Shown one piece after another: positions 50,901 through 62,220 of a stretch of DNA of 64,000 bases. Each line of letters starts with the position of its first letter. Position 1 is the first letter of the stretch. The position numbers were made by a program, and so were the translations under genes. Origin of the DNA: Sipunculus nudus (Eukaryota; Annelida; Sipuncula; Golfingiida; Sipunculidae); the NCBI GenBank assembly GCA_026874595.1, contig CM049319.1, positions 3,252,601-3,316,600 of the forward strand. The letters are read 5' to 3'. Below the pieces are notes generated by a model, which was not told the DNA's origin, searched no databases, and saw nothing but the letters and a program-made list of their open reading frames with translations.

Positions 50901-53900
50901 GGACATTAACCCATTATTTTTCAAGAATAGAATGAGCTACCATCCCCATATTTTATGCAAAAATCTGTCATATATCAAATGTTCTGGGATTGAGCGTCTT
51001 GTGGCGCCACCTGCAATAACTTTTAAAATAAAATTTTACCTTTAGAAATCTTCTTCTCTGAAATCATTCAGCCAAATTGTTCAACATTTCACAGAAATTA
51101 TCCCAGAGATAAGCTCCCTCAAGTTTGTTCAAATGATTTGATGAATTTAGGCCGAGTCACAGGAATTTGAATTTGGCCAAATAGGATTACTGACATAACG
51201 ATCTCAGAAACGACAGGAGCAAGTTTTGTGCAAATTTTGGTCACATGACTCATATTTGAAAATGCAGTTTTTGTGGTGCCACCTATATCGATCCTTTTTT
51301 TACGGACAAAAAAACTCATAATTTTAAACGCGTTAAACTGTAGACTCCTTATAATTTTAGACGTGTTATAATTTAAGACTCCTTCAGTTTAAAATGTTTC
51401 ATGGTGAAACTGTCAAGCTGAATCGTTCAATTTTTTCCAGTATTATCCTAGGATAGGGTTCTTTTAATTGTATAAGAATAGATTGGATTTGTTGATTTTT
51501 GATAGAGTCACAGAAAGCTGAAGTTGGTCTTGCGGTCATTAGTAAGCCTATTTCAAAACCAGGAACAGGTCAAGAGTTTACTTATAGCAGCCAGGTACAG
51601 GTCAAGAGTTTACTCAGCGCAGTTGCTGGAGCAAGCAATTCCTTCCAGTTCACTTGGGGCAACTGCCTTTCTCACCTAAGCCTGGCTAGCCCAAGCATCT
51701 TTGATGGCTTTCTCTTTCACAAGACTGGAGTCGCCACCTTCAATGACTTTAACACAATGTATGTCCCTGCTTATTTCTTAGGAGAAATTTAATATGTCAG
51801 CCTGAAATCGCGCATATTTATACATAACGGATTACTTTGTCGTATACAAGACTGGTGGTGCCACCTACAATAGTTTTTGCACAGTTTTTTGTCCCTGCTT
51901 ATTTCTTAAGAAGGGTTTGATATATCAGCCTGAAATTGGGCATATGTATACATCTCGGATAGCCACCTAGAAGCATTTTTGTGTTGTGTGCACCCATGCC
52001 AGTATTTCAGCAGTGATGTATCTGTAATTGTTTTTTGTTTAAATTGCTTAGTACTTGCATTGTTCATGTACATATATTACACATGTCTTTGAAAAGTATT
52101 GGTTCAGCATTGAAGCATTATATTTGGTGTATATATCACATTGCACAGGTACGCATTAGGCCTGTAGGCCTTGTTTATCCTGATCTGATTTTCCCGGTAA
52201 TACACTATATAGCCTTATAATCCAAATCAAATTTTCCGAAAACTGCTCTTATGAACTAAGGATATGGCCATACCCGGTTGCTTTAAATTGTTTCATGATA
52301 TTTACATTACATCACATAGGACACCAAATAGTTTCTTTATTATGTATTTACGGAAAATGGTCATTAGACACATCGTATTATAATCGTTATGGATTTTTAA
52401 ATTTAGTTTGGAAGTAGTTACCTCCACTTTTCTAATGTATTTTAACTGTTCCTTGGCGGGCACTGAAGTGGTGTATCTTCCTGTAAGATTTCGCAGCATG
52501 CAATTATCCCAGGGGTCGCTTTGGGCCAGCTAACACTAGTATATACTGGGAGAAGGGTTGTGCTTATCACGCAACTAGTCATTTCGAGTGTCCCAACGAA
52601 TATAAACCCAGGCCATCGATGGTGCGGGGGGAAGCCAAGTACCTGTCACTGTCGGATTCGGACCCGCAGCTCCCGTTATACCAGATCAGTGTTCAGATAT
52701 TCTAACAACTCAGCCTTAGATTAATAAATTAGGAGGACCTTGCCCAAGAAATTTGAACAACATGACTAAACGTTACATGTAAATGTTAATGCAGAAATAT
52801 TTTTGTATCTTACCCCACTGGATCTGTACACAGGTAGAAGAATCCAACCAAACGCTACCAACATAAACATGGCCTACAAAGACAACGTTACCAACATGAA
52901 CATCGCCTACAAAGACAACGCTGCCAACATTAACATGGCCTACAAAGACAACGCTGCCAACATAAACATGGCCTACAAAGACAACGCTACCAACATAAAC
53001 ATGGCCTACAAAGACAACGCTACCAACATAAACATGGCCTACAAAGACAACGCTACCAACATTATCATGGCCTACAAAGACAACGTTACCAACATGAACA
53101 TCGCCTACAAAGACAACGCTGCCAACATTAACATGGCCTACAAAGACAACGCTGCCAACATTATCATGGCCTACAAAGACAACGCTACCAATATAAACAT
53201 GGCCTACAAAGACAACGCTACCAACATAAACATGGCCTACAAAGACAACGCTACCAACATTAACATGGCCTACAAAGACAACGCTACCAACATAAAAATG
53301 GCCTACAAAGACAACACTACCAACATAAACATGGCCTACAAAGACAACACTACCAACATAAACATGGCCTACAAAGACAACGCTACCAACATTAACATGG
53401 CCTACAAAGACAACCCTACCAACATTAACATGGCCTACAAAGACAACGCTACCAACATAAACATGGCCTACAAAGACAACACTACCAACATTAACATGGC
53501 CTACAAAGACAACACAACACTACCAACATTAACATGGCCTACAAAGACAACACTACCAACATAAACATGGCCTACAAAGACAACGCTACCAACATTAACA
53601 TGGCCTACAAAGACAACGCTACCAACATTAACATGGCCTACAAAGACAACGCTACCAACATAAACATGGCCTACAAAGACAACACTACCAACATTAACAT
53701 GGCCTACAAAGACAACGCTACCAACATAAACATGGCCTACAAAGACAACGCTACCAACATAAACATGGCCTACATAGACAACGCCACCAACTTAAACATG
53801 GCCTACAAAGACAACGCTACCAACATAAACATGGCCTACAAAGACAACGCTACCAACATAAACATGGCCTACAAAGGCAACGCTACCAACATAAACATGG

Positions 53901-56900
53901 CCTACATAGACAACGCCACCAACTTAAACATGGCCTACAAAGACAACGCTACCAACATAAACATGGCCTACAAAGACAACGCTGCCAACATAAACATGGC
54001 CTACAAAGGCAACGCTACCAACATAAACATGGCCTACAAAGACAACGCCACCAACATAAACATGGCCTACAAAGACAACGCCACCAACATAAACATGGCC
54101 TACAAAGACAACGCTACAAACATTATCATGGCCTACAAAGACAACGTTACCAACATGAACATCGCCTACAAAGACAACGCTGCCAACATTAACATGGCCT
54201 ACAAAGACAACGCTGCCAACATTATCATGGCCTACAAAGACAACGCTACCAATATAAACATGGCCTACAAAGACAACGCTACCAACATAAACATGGCCTA
54301 CAAAGACAACACTACCAACATTAACATGGCCTACAAAGACAACACTACCAACATAAACATGGCCTACAAAGACAACGCTACCAACATTAACATGGCCTAC
54401 AAAGACAACGCTACCAACATTAACATGGCCTACAAAGACAACGCTACCAACATAAACATGGCCTACAAAGACAACACTACCAACATTAACATGGCCTACA
54501 AAGACAACACTACCAACATAAACATGGCCTACAAAGACAACGCTACCAACATAAACATGGCCTACAAAGACAACGCTACCAACATAAACATGGCCTACAT
54601 AGACAACGCCACCAACTTAAACATGGCCTACAAAGACAACGCTACCAACATAAACATGGCCTACAAAGACAACGCTACCAACATAAACATGGCCTACAAA
54701 GACAACGCTACCAACATAAACATGGCCTACAAAGACAACGCCACCAACATAAACATGGCCTACAAAGACAACGCCACCGACATAAACATGGCCTACAAAG
54801 ACAACGTTACCGACATGAACATGGCCTACAAAGACAACGCTGCCAATATTAACATGGCCTACAAAGACAACGCTGCCAACATTATCATGGCCTACAAAGA
54901 CAACGCTACCAATATAAACATGGCCTACAAAGACAACGCTACCAACATAAACATGGCCTACAAAGACAACGCTACCAACATAAACATGGCCTACAAAGAC
55001 AACGCTACCAACATTAACATGGCCTACAAAGACAACGCTACCAACATAAACATGGCCTACAAAGACAACGCTACCAACATAAACATGGCCTACAAAGACA
55101 ACACTACCAACATTAACATGGCCTACAAAGACAACGCTACCAACATAAACATGGCCTACAAAGACAACGCTACCAACATAAACATGGCCTACAAAGACAA
55201 CGCCACCAACATAAACATGGCCTACATAGACAACGCCACCAACTTAAACATGGCCTACAAAGACAACGCTACCAACATAAACATGGCCTACAAAGACAAC
55301 GCTACCAACATAAACATGGCCTACAAAGACAACGCTACCAACATAAACATGGCCTACAAAGACAACGCTACCAACATAAACATGGCCTACATAGACAACG
55401 CCACCAACTTAAACATGGCCTACAAAGACAACGCTACCAACATAAACATGGCCTACAAAGACAACGCTACCAACATAAACATGGCCTACAAAGACAACGC
55501 TACCAACATAAACATGGCCTACAAAGACAACGCCACCAACATAAACATGGCCTACAAAGACAACGCCACCAACATAAACATGGCCTACAAAGACAACATT
55601 ACCGACATGAACATGGCCTACAAAGACAACGCTGCCAATATTAACATGGCCTACAAAGACAACGCTGCCAACATTATCATGGCCTACAAAGACAACGCTA
55701 CCAATATAAACATGGCCTACAAAGACAACGCTACCAACATAAACATGGCCTACAAAGACAACGCTACCAACATAAACATGGCCTACAAAGACAACGCTAC
55801 CAACATTAACATGGCCTACAAAGACAACGCTACCAATATAAACATGGCCTACAAAGACAACGCTACCAACATAAACATGGCCTACAAAGACAACACTACC
55901 AACATTAACATGGCCTACAAAGACAACGCTACCAACATAAACATGGCCTACAAAGACAACGCTACCAACATAAACATGGCCTACAAAGACAACGCCACCA
56001 ACATAAACATGGCCTACAAAGACAACGCCACCAACATAAACATGGCCTACATAGACAACGCCACCAACTTAAACATGGCCTACAAAGACAACGCTACCAA
56101 CATAAACATGGCCTACAAAGACAACGCTACCAACATAAACATGGCCTACAAAGACAACTCCACCAACATAAACATGGCCTACAAAGACAACGCTACCAAC
56201 ATAAACATGGCCTACAAAGACAACGCTACCAACATAAACATGGCCTACAAAGACAACGCTACCAACATAAACATGGCCTACAAAGACAACGCTACCAACA
56301 TTATCATGGCCTACAAGGACAATGCTACCAACATGACATGGCCTACAAAGACAACGCTACCAACATAAACATGGCCTACAAAGACAACGCTACCAACATA
56401 AACATGGCTTACAAAGACAACGCTACCAACATAAACATGGCCTACAAAGACAACGCTACCAACATAAACATGGCCTAAAAAGACAACGCTACCAACATAA
56501 ACATGGCCTACAAAGACAACGCTACCGACATAAACATGGCCTACAAAGACAACGCTACCAACATAAACATGGCCTACAAAGACAACGCTACCAACATAAA
56601 CATGGCCTACAAAGACAACGCCACCAACATTAACATGGCCTACAAAGACAACGCTACCAACATAAACATGGCCTACAAAGACAACGCTACCAACATAAAC
56701 ATGGCCTACAAAGACAACGCTACCAACATAAACATGGCCTACAAAGGCAACGCTACCAACATAAACATGGCCTACAAGGAAAGAGTTTTGTAGAATATCC
56801 TTTAATTAATTTAGATTGATCATAAAGACTGCATAGTAATTAAATATGTTTTATGATGAAAAATTGAAATTTTAAATTGTACAATAATATAATTAAAGAT

Positions 56901-59672
56901 GCAGATAACTGAACAAAAGTTTTAGTGAGCTGCCACAAGTTTAAGCTCAGGACGCTTACAGCAAGCAGTATCGCCTACCCCTCATACTTTTTTAACTGTA
57001 ATTCTCGTGCTTGAAACAAAACCAAACGTGCGTCTATGTATGTGCGTCACTGTGCTAGTTTTCTCGTGTGTACGTGTGTGAGAGTGCGTGAGCGTGCCTG
57101 CGTGCGCGTGATACCTACATGCCACTCAAACATGACGACAGATATACCGGAAGCCGCGGCGGACCCAGCCAGACCAATAAACAAGGGAGCTCCCATATTG
57201 GTGGCGAAAGTAGGCGTGCAAATCTAGGTACGTGAAATGCGTGATAAAGGATATATCAGGTATTAACCAACACCCATAACATACAGGTTATCTATTCTTA
57301 AAAATAAAGGTAATATTGTCATTGTTAAAAAAAAATAAAGAAATACATCATGTTAAATTTATTAAGTCAAATATAGTATTCAGCGACCAATAATGTGCAA
57401 GACAAAACTTGGCCGATAATAATACCATCCAGAAAGCGTACCTTCTAAACATTAGCAACAATGTATTATCTTTCACTCGGAGGCGCTAGAGTTAGGATAC
57501 GTTCTTTTATCGTATGGCTACTTTCCTCATCACTATTCGGACAACGCTTATTACAGGTCTAGGATTTACCTTTGAAGACTGAAATAAACTCACCAGCCAC
57601 AAGTTGCTGCACTGTCCAGCCATGAAGTTTTGGGCGCTTCCTGTTTTGGCTCTACATGTTGTCTAGATGTAATTATACATATATTCACGTATATAAGTTT
57701 GCAATATATATGTTTATATTATTTTACATGTATATATGCTAAAATATAATATATTATGTTGTAACCTATTATATTATATTATATCATGTTTCATAATGAT
57801 ATAATTATATTATATTATATATTATTATATTATTTAAGGTTTATGAAAAATGACTGAACGCTTAAACGTTGTATATTAAGCCTATTATAAAGGTACTTGG
57901 TACCTTCCTTGACCTCCCTTAATTAAAACGTTCATTTCTCAGTATATCTAAATTTTCGGATGAACTCCGACACTTATGTTGCTGTATCTTTGGGAATCGC
58001 GGCTTCAATGTACTCTTTAGCGGAATAGATTTTTCACAAGTAAAGGTTCCAACAACACTTTAACCGCATCGCTCTTCTGGTTCTTGAAAAGTGGAAACTT
58101 AAGGACATGTCTGTATGTTCTAAGACTTCTGTAAACCCCCTCACCGGGTGGTACCGTCATGGGTTCTACCTGAAACCGAAGTTTTATTGCTCTGCTTTAT
58201 TCTCCAGGTTGATATCAAACGATGGAATTTTGATTACTGTTACGTTGATTAACCGTAATTCATCTTAATGTTTTGCATTTTACCCTTTCAGCGGGTCACC
58301 AGTGCTTTGTTTATAATTTTCTAAATGTCCCGTTGTGCACATGTAGGTAATAAATAAAAGATTAATATTTATTATTTGTGCCGTGATAAACTTGCCCATA
58401 TTAAGATTATCATATAAACATTTATGAAAAAAATAACCAGACCAGTTATTAAAATGTGTGTGGAGATATAAAGCGATGCTCAGCAAAATTTCCATCAGAC
58501 GGCCGGTAAATAGTTAAACAAACGAAGTAATTAAAAATGGTCTGTTTCATATTAGAAATTAGTTTGAAAATTAAACTTTTTTTATTTCTTAATGGAACAT
58601 TATATGGCTTCGGAAGGCATTTGAAGGGCTTGTTTGTGTGATTTTGCTTGTTCCCAGATGATCATAGCACTCTGTGAACCGCAGGCCGCACAATAGGTGT
58701 GCAACAATTACAGAGGAAACGGTACCCCCTACACGGGGTATGACAACACTTCTGTATTGATTACATGTCATCAGAGTGATTACGTACTTATCATTCCTAG
58801 TTCTGTCAAGTAAGTATCTACAAGTACATCAGCGCCAGCATGATAGAGAAGTGACAACGAGAACGCATGTTGTTCTTAGACGCTAGACAACTAGCAATTT
58901 AAATAGAAACTGGTCATCAGATACATTAAGTTATTTACAATTTAAGGTCTACCTCTAGGATCTGCAATGTTTGCACAGTTTGCGCTGGGTAGTATGTTGA
59001 CATATTTGTTTGCTATAATGTACCCTTTGCTTAAATATTTTTTATTAACGCATTATTACTTGAGTTATAAGAGCGCTTTAAATGCTCTCTGTAAGAAAGA
59101 AAGATTTCTTGTTTACAGAAATAATATCTCTTAAAGTTCCCGATGAATGGTAATAAAATTTTCTGCAAGGCTGAGCTATATAGAACAGGGGTGAAGTTAT
59201 TACATTTTGTGTAAATATACATCCAGGAAATTTCGTTGGAGGAGGTATGTGCTCTTTGACTGCACTCTAGCAGTTATATTAATGATGTCTGTTTATTTAG
59301 ATAAGGTGAGATAACCTCGTTCGGAAAGCCTGTCTGATAAACATCTGTAACTTTGATATATAATGTAGATATATTTTTCCTCTTATTAAAATGTATAAAT
59401 ACAGTAAACTCCCGCCAGGAAGACAACAACCCCTACATGACCACGACCTTTTGCTCTTGCTAGTTACTTACACTACTGACTCGGTCAGTGCTGATAGTTT
59501 CGCATGTATAGTTTTCTGTGTTATATTGTATGCGGGGTTTTTACTCTGGTAAATAGAAAATTGGTTTTAACATTGTGTCTCTTACCCAGAATCCGACGCC
59601 GAGAATCAACGCAAAATAAACCACCATAGCCAGTATGTCCGGCCAGCCGAACTGCGGTGTCGCTGTGGCCAT
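38396..59672 (-). CDS. SLC5 copy C: complete, diverging SGLT-type symporter
   Basis: Complete 645-residue SLC5 symporter. Exons in transcript order: 59586-59672, 57594-57662, 57119-57223, 52814-52873, 49701-49805, 49100-49205, 48657-48737, 47966-48186, 46020-46155, 45537-45644, 41505-41710, 40752-40865, 39929-40150, 39153-39246, 38396-38619 (stop TAA). Frame and splice sites are intact and the phases match copies A and B. It is closest to copy A in exons and introns. It carries several changes at otherwise conserved sites: one codon lost and Trp to Leu in exon 2; GTST to CTPT in exon 3; TMPQYL to TLLQYL in exon 5; WTDA to WTEA in exon 7; and Lys378 in exon 11, where A and B have Thr (SGLT1 T395 position). 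Gln440 and Ser375/376 are kept. It may have a changed coupling mechanism or be under relaxed constraint; nothing breaks the coding frame. Confidence 0.94.
42256..44778. mobile_element. Candidate non-autonomous DNA element in intron 10 of SLC5 copy C
   Basis: The left end cactataagaaaaaggg (42256-42272) is roughly inverted at the right end ccctttttttagaatgtag (44760-44778). Both ends carry clusters of aggttct/agaacct words (42285-42710, 44640-44765). Between them are (AT)n at 44417 and a pair of related segments sharing cagatgtat and gccaggcagatgtat (43345-43385, 43735-43780). There is no transposase. CACTA-like ends are suggested but not proven; 42.7-44.6 kb otherwise shows nothing I can name. 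Confidence 0.35.
44417..44488. repeat. (AT)n microsatellite with ttg interruptions
   Basis: Pure AT to 44458, then AT with two tgta interruptions, within intron 10 of SLC5 copy C. Confidence 0.95.
45080..45200 (-). mobile_element. Possible tRNA-derived SINE fragment in intron 10 of SLC5 copy C
   Basis: The minus strand carries gggatcgatccccgg, a B-box-like core, with ctggacaatggcataaaac ahead of it. There are no clear ends or target-site duplication. Confidence 0.35.
45287..45536 (-). repeat. Decayed ~40-bp tandem array of the exon 10 donor in SLC5 copy C
   Basis: Directly beyond the exon 10 donor of copy C, about six diverged copies of a ~40-bp segment lie at 45287, 45329, 45367, 45409, 45449 and 45487. 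Each resembles the plus-strand junction gtgacttaccagtaggcagt, i.e. the last ~15 coding bases plus the donor gtaagtc on the sense strand, followed by an A-rich spacer and aaccac. Most extra donors are damaged (ttgcaa, taatga, ttactt, ttcaag, taacca). Copy A has only one decayed extra copy (about 1808-1840). Confidence 0.8.
47907..47964 (-). repeat. (GA)n microsatellite abutting the exon 8 donor of SLC5 copy C
   Basis: On the sense strand the donor reads CAG/gtgag and continues as a nearly pure GA repeat of about 28 units with no unique spacer, so the repeat forms part of the 5' splice-site context. The tract also sits beside the coding end DQ of exon 8. Confidence 0.95.
50430..51990. repeat. 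Diverged repetitive block in intron 4 of SLC5 copy C
   Basis: Related segments recur: the pair around cagccaaatgtgtaat (50663) and cagccaaattgttcaac (51070), each followed by tttcatagaaa/tttcacagaaa and tcaaatgatt-like words; and the pair around tgcttatttcttaggag (51768) and tgcttatttcttaagaag (51896), each followed by atatgtcagcctgaaat or atatatcagcctgaaat. No coding exon is supported. Copy A lacks this block, which makes intron 4 of C about 2.4 kb longer. Confidence 0.5.
52640..52719 (-). mobile_element. tRNA-like SINE fragment in intron 4 of SLC5 copy C
   Basis: The minus strand B-box GGGTCCGAATCCG (complement of 52652-52664) and the head CTGAGTTGTTAGAATATCTG align with the fragment at 6751-6820. 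It lies at the same distance from exon 4, so it was present before A and C split. Confidence 0.6.
52814..52873 (-). CDS. Exon 4 of SLC5 copy C, whose acceptor seeds the second minisatellite
   Basis: This exon encodes [20 protein letters not shown] with an acceptor TTTGTAG/GCCATG and a GGG/gtaag donor. Its first 23 bases are nearly identical to the repeat unit that continues for almost 4 kb upstream in the transcript. Exon length (60 bp) and phase match copies A and B. Confidence 0.92.
52851..56778 (-). repeat. 33-bp splice-acceptor minisatellite in intron 3/exon 4 of SLC5 copy C
   Basis: About 119 copies of the same 33-bp unit as in copy A, more homogeneous (mostly the aaagacaacgct form on the plus strand). 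Rare marker variants recur as a block: GTTACC with ATGAACATCG or ATGAACATGG, then GCTGCC, then ATTATCATGG. The block starts near 52885, 53080, 54140, 54800 and 55595, showing higher-order duplication of multi-unit segments. The frame is interrupted only a few times (indels near 53515 and 56335, a stop-creating taaaaag unit near 56475). It ends at 56778 in aggaaagagttttg, and the remaining intron 3 sequence is recognisably homologous to that of copy A. Confidence 0.95.
58718..58777 (-). other. 60-bp intron 1 block identical between SLC5 copies A and C (C copy)
   Basis: Partner of 12270-12329. The flanks are also alignable (for example caggccgcaca about 40 bp to the left of both) but carry differences and indels. 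Confidence 0.6.
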
Positions 59673-59831
59673 TGTCCAAAGAACCCCCCGGAAAGATCAC
59701 ACTGTTGGTATCTGTTATCCTTCAATGCAATATAGAAAAAAATGAAAATACTGTGCTAGTGGCTTTCCGAAGTCAGTGATGACAAATTTTTAAATTGTTG
59801 ATAAAAATTAATGTTAAACTTTCATACCTCA

Positions 59832-59835
<4 letters not shown>

Positions 59836-59879
<44 letters not shown>

Positions 59880-59904
59880 TATATATATATATGTGTGTGT
59901 GTAT
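59836..59904. repeat. (AT)n and (GT)n microsatellite
   Basis: About 21 AT units, a short interruption, then AT and GT units. It is paired with a second AT tract at 60053-60088 on the other side of a MITE. Confidence 0.95.
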
Positions 59905-59935
59905 GAATGGCCATGCTGGTCCACTGTATATAGAT

Positions 59936-60048
59936 GGAAAGGGTATACACAGAAATATCGGTTTACGGCAGCCAAACCGGAAATCGGAAGATCGTGGGTT
60001 CGAATCCAACCAACCGGCAGTTACCCTGACTTTTCTGTGTATACCCTT

Positions 60049-60051
<3 letters not shown>
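59936..60051. mobile_element. 116-bp MITE with perfect 20-bp terminal inverted repeats
   Basis: ggaaagggtatacacagaaa (59936-59955) is perfectly inverted at 60032-60051. The interior holds a tRNA B-box-like word, gtgggttcgaatccaacc. The element is embedded in (AT)n tracts (59836-59904, 60053-60088), consistent with a preference for TA-rich targets. The spurious ORFs across it are not genes. Confidence 0.8.

Positions 60052-60052
<1 letters not shown>

Positions 60053-60088
<36 letters not shown>
60053..60088. repeat. (AT)n microsatellite
   Basis: An AT tract starting immediately after the right TIR of the MITE at 59936-60051. Confidence 0.95.
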
Positions 60089-60097
<9 letters not shown>

Positions 60098-60142
60098 GCT
60101 CAGTATATGAGTTACAGTTTATGTAGATAAGTTATCAATAGT

Positions 60143-62214
60143 GGTAAATGTTACCTAACAGAGGCACCCAGCTTTCCTTAATAGAGCATTATTAACTGAA
60201 TTTTAAACTCGTTGACCTTGCATCGAGTTACAACTCTGAGTGTCACGCCTAAGGTGAAGATGATGTTTGCACTCCGGCAATCGTCAGGTAACTTTTGACT
60301 AACACAGGCACCCAGCTGTTCCTGTTATTTCTTTTTAGCACGGTTTAGTGTCTATGGGGAGTGGCGGCATTTTGAAATAAGCTCATTACGCTTGTTGAGA
60401 CTACTCTGTGCTTGGTCGCTCTTGTTGCGCTATATGTGGTATTGCTCTGCTATACAATGGTTGCATTGTCCCGATGTGCGCTTCGCTGTGTTGGATTTAT
60501 TGATTATTTCCTGGGTGATTTAATAGTTGATATTGCTTCGTTTTAGATTCCATATGTATTTAGAAAGTTCTGTTTCCTTTGCGTATTGTTCTTTGCTCAA
60601 TGATTTTTTTTTGTTATTGTATCTTGTTTTAAACGGGCCTAATCACCTGTCGGACCTTTATAAACTAAAGATAATCCCTTGGAGCTTTTATAAAAATAGT
60701 TCAGAAAACGTGGATATCAAAGCAAACAGGCTGCTTGTTTTGTTTGTATCAACGTGTTTATATCATGTTGGGGCCTGCCAAAATAATCAGATAATAAGCC
60801 TTGCAAATGGCGTTTTGCAACAAGTGACCTTTTCAACTACGGATAGATGAAACCTGCCACTTACATGTTTTTCACATTTTTTCAACATTGCTTTGTTTAC
60901 AATCATGCTGTTGATAAACAAGTTCATACATCTTCACAAAGGCATTATAAGAACTTTTCTCAACCAAAATAACCCTTAGATCATTGATATATACACAGAG
61001 GAAGCCAGAAATCTCAAAAATTATTTTTTTTTTCAAAAGGAAGGCGAATGGGCACTTTTAAAACTTCCGCTTGCTAACCCGATGTAGCAGGCGGTTTGTT
61101 GGTCAGTTATCATCTGCCTCTGTAAATTATGTCCGTGGCTTGGCAGTTTCCGTCTAGGAGGCAACTGTTTCCTCCCTGCAGTTACAGTTTTTTACGGGGG
61201 ACGTTTAGTTGGGTTGCGTAATGATTCTTTTGTTGTGTGCTGTAATTTTTTGCATCATGTTCCTCATGCAACAGTAGCTTATTTTGATCGAGTATTTTTT
61301 GGAATATTTTATACAATTTGCGGGTTTCGGGAAATTTTGGTCGATTAATTTAAAAAATTTTCTACCTACGTTTGTCTGGACATCTTTACGGTAGATTGTG
61401 GCCAATTATTTTCCTTGTTCTGCGTTTATTTTTTCTTTTCTCGCCCCTCTGTGTCACTGTTTCGGGAATGTAAATAGCGTTTTCTTCACATCCGGTTTAT
61501 TTAATTTGGAGTTGTATGCTGGTACTGCATTTTGGAAGATTGTTTGGTTTGATGATGGCCTTTTTGCTAAGAGGGGGGTATTGGTAGTTGGAGGAAGGTT
61601 TTAGTGGTAGTTTATATAAGTGGGGTTTATTCTTCACATGTTAGAGACCACCTAGTAAATAAAACTGCAACTGAAGGCAGAAAAAACAGTTGCCCCTAGA
61701 CGTAAACTGCCAAGCCACGGACATAATTTGACCAACAGACCGCCTGCTACATCGGGTTAGCAAGCGGAAGTTTTAAAATAAGATACAATAAACACCAAAA
61801 AAATCACTTCGCAATGAACGATACGTAAAGGAAAAAGAACTATCTAAATACATATGGAATTTAAAACGAAGCAATAACAACTATTCAATCATCTGGAAAA
61901 TAATCAATAAACCCAACACAGCGACGCGCACATCGGGACAATGCTACCTCTAACTTAAAAACCACCACATATTGTGCAACAAAAACAAAGGCATAGAAAT
62001 GCCGCCACTCCCCAAAGACACTTAACCGTCCTAAAAAGCAGCTGGGTGTCTGTATTTGGCGACAGTTACCTGACGATCGCAGGATGGTAAACATCGCCTT
62101 CACCTTAGGCGTAAAACTCAGAGTGGTAACTCGATGCAAGGTCAACGAGTTTAAAATTTAGTTAATCATGCTCTACTAAGGAATGCTGGGTGCATCTGTT
62201 AGGCAAGAGTTACC
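60143..62214. mobile_element. Foldback element with long, imperfect inverted arms
   Basis: The left arm (60143-60633 plus 61057-61200) and right arm (61655-62214) are inverted copies. Terminal words are cctaacagaggcacccagc versus gctgggtgcatctgttagg. Internal pairs include cttgcatcgagttac with gtaactcgatgcaag, and cttccgcttgctaaccc with gggttagcaagcggaag. The left arm is interrupted by about 420 bp (60634-61056) absent from the right arm. A second copy of the terminal motif lies inside the left arm near 60303. No transposase ORF is visible. Clear target-site duplications were not found. Confidence 0.75.
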
Positions 62215-62220
62215 AGTTAC

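Noticed and set aside
51499-51792. 97-codon plus-strand ORF with protein-like composition
   Set aside because: It lies in a diverged repetitive block antisense to copy C, has internal near-duplicate phrases (gtcaagagtttact twice) and no splice or start support.
52851-56778. CRISPR-like array
   Set aside because: Units are directly contiguous 33-mers without unique spacers, in a eukaryotic intron, and derive from the adjacent exon.
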